Shown here: one piece after another, positions 7,248 to 16,744 of the stretch
Layout: each line of letters opens with the position of its first letter
How positions within the stretch are numbered: the first letter of the stretch is position 1
Assembly: GCA_964393615.1 (NCBI GenBank)
Contig: CAYMUR010000068.1
Location: 1-28,191, forward strand
Direction: 5' to 3'
DNA: 28,191 nt
Source: CAYMUR01 sp964393615
GTDB taxonomy: Bacteria; Planctomycetota; Planctomycetia; Pirellulales; Pirellulaceae
Made by a program: the position numbers and the translations under genes
Notes under the pieces: model-generated
The model's database searches: none
Seen by the model: only the letters and a program-made list of their open reading frames with translations
What the model was told of the DNA's origin: nothing

Positions 7248-10200
7248 ATGAATACTCCGGGCACACAAACATCCAACTGTTTTCCAATCAATGGTTGCTG
7301 TTTACTGCAAATTATGGTTCATAGTGGTCGATCGTGCATATATCGCATGCAGTTTGGGAGAGCCAGCAAAAGATTTTGGCCACGTGGATGTGTTTGGCTG
7401 GTTTGCTTCCTGTTGGCTAGTGGCATGGTCCAGAAAACACCTTGGGCAGCGGCACAATCACCCGTTCAACAGTGGAGTGTCGACACGTCAGGTTTTTGGG
7501 ACAACACCATTAATTGGATGTACCATGGACAGCTCGACTGGTCCCATCCCACTGTAAAACTTGGCCGCGTCATCACCAGTCCACGAACGGTGTTTCTAGA
7601 TGGTGACATCAACGTACATCGTATCGAATTCGACAACGAGAATTCGTACGCATTAAGTTCTCTCTGGGGCGCCTCCGTTGTTTTCGATTCAAAATTTAAT
7701 GATGCAGGCATTGAAGTGGACCAAGGATCACACCAGTTCCTGCTACCCGTTGAACTCCAGCGGGACCTGAACCTGGATCTGGCGTTTGGTTCGACACTGG
7801 CATTCGGCAAAGAGTTGTATTTAAATGGTCAAACGCTCTACAAAACGCGTGCTGGTGAGCTGCAGATCAATGGCAACCTAAACATTTCCAGAGATTCCAC
7901 AGGACACATTGCGGCATCGCGAGGTACTATTGCGGGACTAGGTACCATTGGTGGCGACCTGTCAAACATCAGTGCCACCGTGGCACCTGGTCCTGGATTT
8001 GGCCAATTGTACATCGCTGGCCATTACTCCCAGGACACGAATGCCTTTTTGGAAATCGAACTCGGTAGTGCCATAGCCGGACAGTATGATGTGCTGAATA
8101 TTAGTCAAGACGCTAGCCTAGGTGGAATACTTTCCCTTTCCACCGAAGGCTTAGAAACATCGCCTGGTGACCAGTTTGAAATCCTCAACTTTTCCTACCG
8201 CCATGGAAACTTTGCAGAAATCCAAGGCTTAACGTTAAGTCCAAATTTACGGCTTGTTCCTCAATACGGGCCTAATCATCTGAGGTTGACCGTAGCGGAA
8301 CTTGATTATTGGACTGGCGAATCTGGTGATTGGAATCATGCCAATAACTGGCAGTCTGGATTCATTCCGGACACATCCACTGTTTCAGTGATCGACAACG
8401 GTGGCACTGCCAATATCTCCATCACCACACCCACTATTGCCGGCCTCGACATTCGTAAGGGCGCCCTAAGAATTCATGAGTTCGGATCCCTGAGTGTCAA
8501 CGGTATGACAAAAGTTGCTTCCGGCAATTTACTGAAGGTCGCCAGTACCGGCAATCTGGACGCAAGTTCATTTCAAACGCAGGATATGACGGTCGCTGGC
8601 ATCTTCGATTTGGTGAATCGGTCCTCGGCGACAATCTCTAACGAACTCTCTGTTGATCGAACAGGCGTTCTCAACGTGTCTCAAGACAGCACGCTGAGTG
8701 TACAAACCAGTTTGAAAAACTTCGATCGCCTCACCCAAACACTTACGGACGGAAATTATAACATTCGTGGCGTCTTCACGTTCCCGCATGCAAACATTCG
8801 GAATAACCGGGCAACACTTGTACTCAACGGATCCAATGCACTCCTTGGAGATTTTATCCAAGGTGGCAATGCACTAAATCGATTGACTGACAACACAACC
8901 GACGGTAGCTTGACACTCATCAACCATCTACTGCAACTCGAAGATAGTTTCACCAATGCCGGTGTGCTGACCGTTCAGAACAGTCTATTGGAAACGCCAA
9001 ATTCATTTTTCCAGACAGCAGGAGTCACTCGGCTGAACGGGGGTACACTTGCCAGCCGTTCCGCCGAGATCCTGGCAGGTCAGTTGACGGGCTGGGGAAC
9101 GATTGTTGGTCCGCTCACCAATGCGGCAGACCTGTTACCCGGCCTGGATGGTACAGGGATCCTGGAATTCCAGGGAGGATTTTCACAATTATCAATGGGG
9201 CGCCTGGAAATCGAGATTGGCGGCCAACAAGCAGGAGAAGGCTACGACCAACTTCGGGTTACGGGTGAAGCAGCAGAACTTGGAGGCTTGCTTGAATTAC
9301 ATCTGACGAACAATTTTCAGCCGAGAGAAAACGACCTGTTCTTCGTAGTTCAAGGCAACGTGAGAAGCCCTTTCGACGCCCTACTGTTTCCGAATGCTAC
9401 CGACGAATTGGCAGTGGATTTACAACACAGGCCCAACGGGGTCACGGTAGCTTTTACCAAACCGACCGAAGAAATTTACGCATCGCCTGTCGCAGGTAAC
9501 ACATGGAGCAATCCCGAAACCTGGCTCAAAGATATTCCCGATTCACTTGACATCGTCAATCTCACTAAAACGACACCCGGCAACCAGATCCTGACGGTTG
9601 ACACCAACGCGTTTGTGCACCAGGCCATGCTCCGCTCTTCGACTGATCTCAGTGGCGACCTGACGATGTATATTCCGCCGCATCAAAACTGGTCTGCGAC
9701 GCATCATGTCCACGTGGGCACAAATAGCAATATCCGCGTGGATGGTGGAAATTTTTATGCTGGGGGCGATGTGATCATTGACGGTGAAAAGAATGCTGCG
9801 TTTCATCTATTTGAAGGTCGCATGATGATCGAAGGCGATCTCAAGCTCGGTTCCCCGGAAGGATACGGAGTTTACACCTTGTCAGGTGGAACGCTTGATA
9901 TGGGAAATGGAGACATTCTCGTCAAAAATAGCTCATCAGATTTCGAGTTTTCCGGAGGAAGGCTTACCAATCTGCGACGTTTATTTGCAGACAACCCGGA
10001 AGATGCCAATTTGGTTCAAGTCGGAGGAACGCTGGCACCCGGTAATTCTCCGGGTACTACCGAGATCGAAGGGGATTACACGATCATGGATGCTGGAACT
10101 CTAGAAATCGAAGTCGAAGGTACCGCCGAAGGTGAGTTCGACGAATTATTAGTCGGTGGTAATGCAACCCTGGACGGCACCCTCGAAATCCAAGTCGAAG

Positions 10201-10670
10201 GCCACTACGAACCCGACGTCGGCGACACGATCATCGTCCTCACCGCAGCCAGTATTTCTGGAGAATTCTCCAGCGTAACAACCCCTACGGACAACGATAC
10301 GATCATGGTTCCCATCTATTCCATGACCTCCATGATGCTATGTGGATCCACACTCGGAGACATGGATCTCGATTGCGACGTCGACAACGACGACATCGAT
10401 GACTTCGTGTTGGCATTGAACGAACCGATCACGTATGCATTACAAGAAGGACTTTCCGGAGAAGCGTTAGGGGATTTCGACGCTGACAATGACCTTGACT
10501 TTGACGATGTCGATGGATTTGCAATGGCGCTCGGAGGCAGTCTTTCTGTCCAACAGATCCTGCAGTGGGTTCCTGAACCTGGCAGTTTCATGATGTGGAA
10601 TATTGCATGGTTACTGTGGTGTGTAGCACCACCGACCAGGCGTAAGAAACGACAATTGTCCAATGCGTAG
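7248..10670 (+). CDS. giant secreted beta-repeat/dockerin protein with PEP-CTERM anchor
   Basis: About 1140 residues from ATG 7248, chosen because GAAGGG lies 7-8 bases upstream; a TTG at 7224 would add 8 residues. A long basic N-region precedes a signal peptide (hydrophobic core ~48-61, AAAQ-type cleavage near 69). The body is composed of autotransporter/beta-helix-like modules: WTGESGDW(N)..NW cores, LGTIGGDLSN, and three copies of an APG...LEIE...DxLxVxGxAxLxGxLEL unit (nt about 7980-8140, 9130-9300, 10030-10190). Near residues 1040-1100 two acidic DxDxDxD loops (GDMDLDCDVDNDD; GDFDADNDLDFDD) form a dockerin-like calcium-binding pair. VPEP, a Trp-rich helix and RRKKR complete a PEP-CTERM signal. 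It should be exported, sorted by an exosortase and exposed, possibly binding polysaccharide or partner proteins. The next gene starts inside its stop region. Confidence 0.88.
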   Translation: MNTPGTQTSNCFPINGCCLLQIMVHSGRSCIYRMQFGRASKRFWPRGCVWLVCFLLASGMVQKTPWAAAQSPVQQWSVDTSGFWDNTINWMYHGQLDWSHPTVKLGRVITSPRTVFLDGDINVHRIEFDNENSYALSSLWGASVVFDSKFNDAGIEVDQGSHQFLLPVELQRDLNLDLAFGSTLAFGKELYLNGQTLYKTRAGELQINGNLNISRDSTGHIAASRGTIAGLGTIGGDLSNISATVAPGPGFGQLYIAGHYSQDTNAFLEIELGSAIAGQYDVLNISQDASLGGILSLSTEGLETSPGDQFEILNFSYRHGNFAEIQGLTLSPNLRLVPQYGPNHLRLTVAELDYWTGESGDWNHANNWQSGFIPDTSTVSVIDNGGTANISITTPTIAGLDIRKGALRIHEFGSLSVNGMTKVASGNLLKVASTGNLDASSFQTQDMTVAGIFDLVNRSSATISNELSVDRTGVLNVSQDSTLSVQTSLKNFDRLTQTLTDGNYNIRGVFTFPHANIRNNRATLVLNGSNALLGDFIQGGNALNRLTDNTTDGSLTLINHLLQLEDSFTNAGVLTVQNSLLETPNSFFQTAGVTRLNGGTLASRSAEILAGQLTGWGTIVGPLTNAADLLPGLDGTGILEFQGGFSQLSMGRLEIEIGGQQAGEGYDQLRVTGEAAELGGLLELHLTNNFQPRENDLFFVVQGNVRSPFDALLFPNATDELAVDLQHRPNGVTVAFTKPTEEIYASPVAGNTWSNPETWLKDIPDSLDIVNLTKTTPGNQILTVDTNAFVHQAMLRSSTDLSGDLTMYIPPHQNWSATHHVHVGTNSNIRVDGGNFYAGGDVIIDGEKNAAFHLFEGRMMIEGDLKLGSPEGYGVYTLSGGTLDMGNGDILVKNSSSDFEFSGGRLTNLRRLFADNPEDANLVQVGGTLAPGNSPGTTEIEGDYTIMDAGTLEIEVEGTAEGEFDELLVGGNATLDGTLEIQVEGHYEPDVGDTIIVLTAASISGEFSSVTTPTDNDTIMVPIYSMTSMMLCGSTLGDMDLDCDVDNDDIDDFVLALNEPITYALQEGLSGEALGDFDADNDLDFDDVDGFAMALGGSLSVQQILQWVPEPGSFMMWNIAWLLWCVAPPTRRKKRQLSNA

Positions 10671-12624
10671 AAATTATCGCCAACCAAAATCTCGGCAACA
10701 TCCGGTTGGGGTCGAACAAAGTGTGCAACCAAGATCCTGGTTTCTTGGCAGGTACCCTGCTCGACTCCAGCGACGGCGTGTCTGCGTTGAAACGAACAGC
10801 AAAACCTGTCGTATCTCCCTGCAAAATCCGACATTACTGCGCCTCTTTCCTTATGGAACCTGGTTGGTCCTGGCTGTAATCCTCTTCACGCCACCACAAC
10901 TCCCGGCGGATGTCAATGTTTGGCTCTCAGACATCAGTACTGTGACGGGGGACACGCAAATAGAGGTACACGGCAAAGCCTACGTATCTTCTGCCGCTAG
11001 CGATCAGCTCCATGTATGGGTACAAACGAACTCGGCCACACAGAACTTAACGGCCGTTGGACTTAACTTGCTCTCCACGAATGCAGATGTCCTTGATTTT
11101 ACAGAGGTAACTGTCCACAGCCCGGAACATGTTAGCGGTGGTTGTACCACGTCCAATAATGGCTGTCGCTGGCATTTTGTTACGGAACCAACACCAGATT
11201 CCAACCCGGACCAAATCAGTGGGTTAAATGGGGCTGTGATCACCAACGGCACAGGAATCGGGGCAGATGGGTTCACTGCCGGTGACATCTTGTATGACCC
11301 GGTTAGCGACGCTTGGCTATTCGCCAGTATTGACTTTGATTTGACAGCCAATGGCTCGACAGATCTTTTTCTGCAAATCGGTGACAATGGGACAACCGGT
11401 TCGGCAGAAGAAGCGATTGACATTGATTTCGTGTTTGGCAATCCGAACGATGCTTCGTTGAATGCCCAATCGCAACGCAATACGAACAGCGCAACGGCCG
11501 ACTCCATCCTACGCGTGGGGGGAGCCTATTGGAATGGTGATCTATCCGATTCGCAGGCCGGTGACGGCGAGACCTGGGCGGACGACAATAACTGGACCAC
11601 GCTGGGGGTAGAAAATCAGGGCCCCACCGCTGCGTTTCCAGGAGACGTTGTCGTGCTGAGTAGTGCACCAACCGTCAACACTATCGATCTGGGAACCGAT
11701 CGACTCGCAAACTCGGTCACGTTTTCAGACAACTACACCTTAAACCACCATACGCTGACCCTGACAGCCGGAAAAATCAGCGTCGATTCTAACGTGGTAG
11801 GTACGATTAATTCGGATATTATCACGAACAACGGGGTTGTTGCCAAAATGGGACCGGGAACGCTCATCGTAGGAGGCACGGTAAGTGACACATTCATCAC
11901 TGCTGGTACGCTGCAAGGAACTGGTACTTTGGCCAGCCTGACTGTCACAAGTGATGGGACAGTGGCTCCTGGCAATAGTTCGGGAATCTTGACAATCACC
12001 GACGACTACACGCAGGATCCAGGTAGTCTTTTGCTACTGGAAATAGCTGGAACTGCAGCCGGAACAACGTATGACGTTGTCTCCGTTGGAGGGAACGCTT
12101 CGTTGTCCGGCACACTGGAAATCCAAACAAAAGGTAGTTTTCTCCCAGCGGCCGGAGTTACCCCCGGAGCTTTCGGAAACAGTTTTGTCGTGCTTTCCGC
12201 CAATTCGGTAGCTGGAACATTCGATACAGAAATCGGTCGCCACATTGAAAATGGTCGGTTCTATTTCATTACCTACGGTGCTTCTAATGTGACTTTGAAT
12301 AGCTTCCAGGCATTGGCTGGAGACGCGGACGGCGACAAAGATGTCGACATCACAGACTTCAACACGCTGGCCACCCATTTTGATCCATCAGGAGATCATT
12401 CCGCCACCAACAACTGGCTAACCGCTGATTTTGACGCAGACGGGGACGTCGACATCACGGACTTCAACGATCTGGCCACCCATTTCACACCCTCTGGCTA
12501 TGGCGCTGCGGGATCCCTCCCTGTACCAGAACCTGTCTTTTCTTTCTGGCTGCTTGGCGGGTTGTTACCACTGTTGTTTTGGGGCAGGGAATGGAGAAAT
12601 TCGATCACGTCGGCAGCTTGTTGA
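10663..12624 (+). CDS. secreted beta-repeat protein with type I dockerin and PEP-CTERM anchor
   Basis: A 653-residue protein whose ATG overlaps the preceding stop by 8 bases (ATGCGTAG), implying translational coupling. No other ATG precedes the signal peptide (hydrophobic ~66-76, cleavage near A82), so an unusually long, Arg-rich N-region of 60 residues is implied. Domain order: a cohesin/BACON-like beta domain (~84-280), a GETWADDNNW beta-repeat module, the APGNSSG...LLEIAGTAAG...VGGNASLSGTLEI unit also found in the upstream protein, then a clear dockerin pair at ~553-610 (DADGDKDVDITDFN...DFDADGDVDITDFN), and VPEPVFSFWLL..LLFWGREWR as PEP-CTERM signal. The last ~41 codons lie antisense to the end of the convergent cytochrome gene. 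Probably forms a surface pair with the 7248 product. Confidence 0.88.
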   Translation: MRRNYRQPKSRQHPVGVEQSVQPRSWFLGRYPARLQRRRVCVETNSKTCRISLQNPTLLRLFPYGTWLVLAVILFTPPQLPADVNVWLSDISTVTGDTQIEVHGKAYVSSAASDQLHVWVQTNSATQNLTAVGLNLLSTNADVLDFTEVTVHSPEHVSGGCTTSNNGCRWHFVTEPTPDSNPDQISGLNGAVITNGTGIGADGFTAGDILYDPVSDAWLFASIDFDLTANGSTDLFLQIGDNGTTGSAEEAIDIDFVFGNPNDASLNAQSQRNTNSATADSILRVGGAYWNGDLSDSQAGDGETWADDNNWTTLGVENQGPTAAFPGDVVVLSSAPTVNTIDLGTDRLANSVTFSDNYTLNHHTLTLTAGKISVDSNVVGTINSDIITNNGVVAKMGPGTLIVGGTVSDTFITAGTLQGTGTLASLTVTSDGTVAPGNSSGILTITDDYTQDPGSLLLLEIAGTAAGTTYDVVSVGGNASLSGTLEIQTKGSFLPAAGVTPGAFGNSFVVLSANSVAGTFDTEIGRHIENGRFYFITYGASNVTLNSFQALAGDADGDKDVDITDFNTLATHFDPSGDHSATNNWLTADFDADGDVDITDFNDLATHFTPSGYGAAGSLPVPEPVFSFWLLGGLLPLLFWGREWRNSITSAAC

Positions 12625-15600
12625 GCGGTCAGATCCTTCAGTAGTTGATCTGGCATCAGTGATTTAGATTGTGGAATCATTTCTTCGATTTCGACACGCG
12701 GTATGCGAAACGCCTTCCCACCTGGCTGTTTTAACACAATTTCAGAATCAGACTGTTCCGCCATCAATCCCGTGTATGTTTTTCCATCATCGGTCGCCAC
12801 AAAATAGGTGACGAACTTGTCGGCAACATTCTTTGACGGATTAAGTAGACTGTCAAGCAATTGTTCACGGCTCGTTTCCTTTTTAACCTGCGCCAAGTCA
12901 GGACCTACAGCATGACCTTGTCCGGCAAAACGATGACACTGGAGGCAAGTCAGAATTTTGGAATGCAGTAGCAGCTGCTTACCATGCACGGCATTACCCT
13001 CCAACTGCAAGATCTGCTGGGCATCGACCGTTGGTCCCAGTCGAATGGAACGCTGCTCTTCCGGAAGATAAGCCTCAAAAAGACGCTGAACGAACGGATT
13101 GGAGCAAACCACCCCGGTCTCGATAATGGCATGGCTTAATGCGTGCGACAACCATTTTTCATCGATCGCTTCGATCAGCGCCAACGCACCACTAGTCGTG
13201 GACATCAAGTCTGTTGCCAGTGACAGAGCCATCTCGGGATCGGCGCTGCCCAGTTCAGCAACCTGAGATCGCAGATTCTCAGACGAACCTTCCGACTGCT
13301 TGGAATCCGATACCTTCTGTTTATTAGTGTCTAGAGCAACAGCACCCATTTCTACAATCCATCGCCGCAGTAATCTGGCACCCTCTCGATCGATCTGGTG
13401 CGATCCAACACGTGGCATACGCCCACTACCAATCGTCGAAATACGATAATTTAAAATGGAGCGATGCGGTGCACCAGGCGCCACCAATTGGGCACCGGAA
13501 ACACCATAGGTGGCATGCAAAGGTTTCACGTTGATCAGGTTCAGCAATTCGTCGTCTAATCCGAATTGGAGCTCGATGCGAGCATTCCCACCTCCGTTGG
13601 TCACGTGACAGTTCGAACAGTTGACGTGCAAATAAGCTCTAGCTTGGTCCCGCAGAGGAACCTGTTCATCATGGCTTGGCAGCAACCGTTCATATTTACT
13701 GGGGGCATGANNNNNNNNNNAAAGCATTGACATCGGCGGTGGTGACCGCTGGTCAACCACGTCATTCAATTCAGCGATTCTTTTCCTGATATATTCCTCA
13801 CGTTTTTTATCGTTTTCTTGTTGATGTTCTTGCGTTTTTCGCCGCAAATAGATGTCGTGAAAATCGCGGCGCCATGCTTCATTCGCTTCCCCCAGCCAAG
13901 AAACGTTGAAGATGTCCCAATGTTCGAATAAAGCAATCTGATTCGTCTGGGCAGTGCCAATCTCCGCTTGTCGGTTGAGCTGTAGAGTGGTCATGCCAAG
14001 CACAAATCCAGCCTGACGCGAATGACACGACAAACATTCAGAGCGACTGGGGACGTGCCAAGTCCTCTGGACAACCTGATCATCTTCGCGAACCTCCACG
14101 GTCTTTGTCACACCCGTTTCTTGAACCAACGTGGCGTCAGTTTGTTCGTCGTTCCAGAGATAACTATACGCACCCCAATTGCCACGCTGCAGTGTCAATA
14201 ACCGTGTTTCGACCCAACGCCGTGACGTGGCAACACCCGCTTCGGTTTCCACTGACAACGACTGGACGAACACCGTACCTTCAGGAAACGACCATGAATT
14301 TTGCGGACTGAAATGAATTTTCGGCACAACGGGTTCTCCGTTACTATCAAAAGCAGCTGGCAAGCCCAGAAACCGTTCAGCAATCGCTCCATCATGCCAG
14401 GCAGGAAAATTCACCGTGTAGGGAATTAAACCAGGTTGCATCTTGTGACCAGCCACTGACTGAAACAAACCCGTTTCCGCAAGTCGTCTTGGAAATTTTG
14501 ATTTGCGGTTCAAATCCGGCGTACGTTCCAAACGAAATAGGCCTCCACCTTCTTGGAGCTTAGCATGGCTTGTAATCAACAGTTCTCCCAAATGATCGTT
14601 GCTGATATACGCAATCTTTGCCGTCGTGTCGGCAAGCTCCTGGTGCCAGACAACCTCTTCTGCATCTTGTTTACCACCCCATAGTTTACCAGTACTGTAG
14701 TCGCCATATATATACACGTCTGCCAATTCAGGGAAATCATTCCCGTGATAAACCAATCCACCTGTCAGAGAACGAGATTCGGCATGGTGGTGTTCAAAAA
14801 TCGGCAACGAAAGTGGCACGGTATCGTTTTGGCGATCCAAGTAAAAAGGGTGACTTCCTTCGTAAGCGCTCCAACCATAATTGGCGCCCCGTTGGACAAG
14901 ATATACCTGCTCCCAAAGGTCCTGGCCATTGTTACCCACCCAAATGTTGCCTGTATCCGGATCTACCGCAATGCGCCATGGATTGCGCAATCCAAAGGCC
15001 CAAGTTTCAGGACGAACCCCGGCAATACCAACAAAAGGATTGTCACGAGGGACGGCATACGCTCGACCTTCCTCGCGACGATCAACATCAATTCGCAATA
15101 CTTTCGCCCGCAATGTATCAAGACGTTGACCCACCAAATCGATGTCCGATTCATTCGTGCCATCGCCAGAAGTGACGTACAACATGCCGTCGTTACCAAA
15201 GGCCATCGCTCCACCGTCATGTCCATCGGAAGGCCACTCGATGATGATTTTCTCCGAATTTTCATCAAATGCAAAAGGCGTTACCGGTTGCATTTTGTAA
15301 CGGACAACACGAGTTCTTTTCTTAAGCTTCGCATTTTGTTCATTAAGCCCCAAAAAAACATAGCCATTCTCGGAAAATTGTGGATGAAAAGCGATGTCGT
15401 ATACAAGCCGCTCATTTTTTGTAACGTCCATCAATACCTGATACGAATCGACATCCTCCTGGACCGAAGCCATCAACAATCGCGTATATCTATTGCCAAC
15501 GGGCTGATGGACCAGCAGCATGCGATCCGTGCCCGGAATAGGTTTGACGCAAATGGGAAAATCGACGGGCAAATCAGGAAAAGCACGGACTAACTGAAAT

Positions 15601-16487
15601 GGTTTCAGTGGTTCGGGAGAACCAACCACACGTGATGCCGTCCAGGCAATTTTAGCGGGAAAGGTATTCGGCACACTTGGGGAACCCACAAAGTGTAAAT
15701 CAGCATACCCTGCATGCTGATGAATGTCCGGTTGGGTCAAAGATGAACAGGTCGACAGCTCCACTGCCTCACCCTGGGTACGGTTGTATCGGCACAGCGC
15801 AAATCGCCAAATTTCATCCACAACCGGTCGGCCACCAGTACTGATAAAATCCTGCCACAAAATCCGGCCTTCGACTGTCCAGCCCTGATCGACATCGGCA
15901 TGGTTTTCGCGTGTGCCGTTGACAGTTACCATCGACTTAAAGTGAAAAGGCCTGTTACTCTTACACACCGAATAGGAGTCGGGTCTGTGACGTGGCACAA
16001 AAATATCGAGCCGTGTGTTGGAAGAATTCACGTGAAACTCATAGTAGCCTGACTTGTCAGCAGCCGGTTTGAGTAAAAGTGCAAAACAGTCATCCAACCA
16101 CGTCATCCCGTCATGTTCCTTCACTTCGCTGAACAAATCCAAGTCATCCAGTTCAGCAAAAAAGTAAAGTGCCTCACGATCCCAGAGTAATTTCGCTCGA
16201 GTCGCGGACTTGGCAGGCGTCGTGTCTGGCGACAACCATGGCATCCCAAACCTATTGATCGCTTGAGCTGGCTGCCACGCCGGTTCACTGGCCAGTCCGT
16301 CAATCGTAATCATGTCGTTGGTCCAACGACATTCCCAAGTCAACCGCTGTTCATTCGAAGACTGTTCCTCTGCCAACATCACCACCTGCGAGCAGAGAAA
16401 CAATCCCTGCAACAGAATGGCCCATAATATCCTAACAACACGAACCAGGGTGCGTGCTGGAATATCGTATTCAATCTGGATCAACAT
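12498..16487 (-). CDS. CBM9-like / PQQ sugar dehydrogenase-like / multihaem cytochrome c protein, planctomycete type
   Basis: About 1330 residues. The start is uncertain: ATG 16487 directly precedes a good signal peptide (VRILWAILLQGLFLCSQVVMLA); ATG 16505 and an open frame to 16604 are alternatives. Domains in order: a CBM9/DOMON-like beta-sandwich (CRWTNDMITIDGLASEPAW...), a soluble PQQ glucose-dehydrogenase-type beta-propeller (VYDIAFHPQFSENGYVFL, MLYVTSGDGTN, ETWAFGLRNPWR, GANYGW), an SO_2930-like cytochrome segment (haem CLSCH, nt ~14036), a second haem domain (VNCSNCH) and the planctomycete haem-binding module (CLQCHRF...GPDL) ending LTAQQAADVIEFLHSLP. Predicted secreted enzyme oxidising a sugar-like substrate and passing electrons to c haems; the substrate is unknown. 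A 10-N gap sits between haem domains 1 and 2, so the true length is not fixed. The end overlaps the convergent gene. Confidence 0.85.
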   Translation of the reverse strand: MLIQIEYDIPARTLVRVVRILWAILLQGLFLCSQVVMLAEEQSSNEQRLTWECRWTNDMITIDGLASEPAWQPAQAINRFGMPWLSPDTTPAKSATRAKLLWDREALYFFAELDDLDLFSEVKEHDGMTWLDDCFALLLKPAADKSGYYEFHVNSSNTRLDIFVPRHRPDSYSVCKSNRPFHFKSMVTVNGTRENHADVDQGWTVEGRILWQDFISTGGRPVVDEIWRFALCRYNRTQGEAVELSTCSSLTQPDIHQHAGYADLHFVGSPSVPNTFPAKIAWTASRVVGSPEPLKPFQLVRAFPDLPVDFPICVKPIPGTDRMLLVHQPVGNRYTRLLMASVQEDVDSYQVLMDVTKNERLVYDIAFHPQFSENGYVFLGLNEQNAKLKKRTRVVRYKMQPVTPFAFDENSEKIIIEWPSDGHDGGAMAFGNDGMLYVTSGDGTNESDIDLVGQRLDTLRAKVLRIDVDRREEGRAYAVPRDNPFVGIAGVRPETWAFGLRNPWRIAVDPDTGNIWVGNNGQDLWEQVYLVQRGANYGWSAYEGSHPFYLDRQNDTVPLSLPIFEHHHAESRSLTGGLVYHGNDFPELADVYIYGDYSTGKLWGGKQDAEEVVWHQELADTTAKIAYISNDHLGELLITSHAKLQEGGGLFRLERTPDLNRKSKFPRRLAETGLFQSVAGHKMQPGLIPYTVNFPAWHDGAIAERFLGLPAAFDSNGEPVVPKIHFSPQNSWSFPEGTVFVQSLSVETEAGVATSRRWVETRLLTLQRGNWGAYSYLWNDEQTDATLVQETGVTKTVEVREDDQVVQRTWHVPSRSECLSCHSRQAGFVLGMTTLQLNRQAEIGTAQTNQIALFEHWDIFNVSWLGEANEAWRRDFHDIYLRRKTQEHQQENDKKREEYIRKRIAELNDVVDQRSPPPMSMLXXXXHAPSKYERLLPSHDEQVPLRDQARAYLHVNCSNCHVTNGGGNARIELQFGLDDELLNLINVKPLHATYGVSGAQLVAPGAPHRSILNYRISTIGSGRMPRVGSHQIDREGARLLRRWIVEMGAVALDTNKQKVSDSKQSEGSSENLRSQVAELGSADPEMALSLATDLMSTTSGALALIEAIDEKWLSHALSHAIIETGVVCSNPFVQRLFEAYLPEEQRSIRLGPTVDAQQILQLEGNAVHGKQLLLHSKILTCLQCHRFAGQGHAVGPDLAQVKKETSREQLLDSLLNPSKNVADKFVTYFVATDDGKTYTGLMAEQSDSEIVLKQPGGKAFRIPRVEIEEMIPQSKSLMPDQLLKDLTAQQAADVIEFLHSLPQNNSGNNPPSSQKEKTGSGTGRDPAAP
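13711..13720. other. scaffold gap (10 N) inside the cytochrome gene
   Basis: Ten N bases fall between the first and second haem domains. Exactly ten N is a usual placeholder length, so the real number of missing bases is unknown; the frame is open on both sides and matches the family on both sides. Confidence 0.95.
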
Positions 16488-16489
16488 AG

Positions 16490-16522
16490 CATTAGAATAC
16501 TCCATTTTTTGGAATTCTAATG
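16490..16522. promoter_or_regulatory. inverted repeat at the start region of the cytochrome gene
   Basis: CATTAGAAT (16490-16498) and ATTCTAATG (16514-16522) are perfect 9-bp arms, extended by TCC/GGA inside, around an A/T loop. In the minus-strand mRNA the hairpin encloses the ATG at 16505 and lies immediately 5' of ATG 16487. It may be an operator or a translational control hairpin, and it is in the divergent region shared with msrB. Confidence 0.45.
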
Positions 16523-16744
16523 GGTGACACACGTAGAACGATAGGCCTGGTGATGACGATATCGACCAAGCAGCGGCATTGCTCAGATACTCGCCATCAT
16601 CCATGATAGTATGCTGGGAAGGTAATAATCTGTTGTTTCAACTCAAAAAACCGATTAAATTAAATAATAGAAGTGGTCCTCGGCGATAACGCCTCGTGGT
16701 GATATCGCAAGGGACGATCGTTTCAACACCATAGGAGAAACAAC

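Noticed and set aside
14745..15593. 282-residue plus-strand frame
   Set aside because: Antisense shadow of the PQQ-dehydrogenase domain; basic residue-rich, no family features.
16488..16604. N-terminal extension of the cytochrome protein to 16604
   Set aside because: It would place 40-odd unrelated residues before the signal peptide and run through the inverted repeat; a later ATG is more likely.
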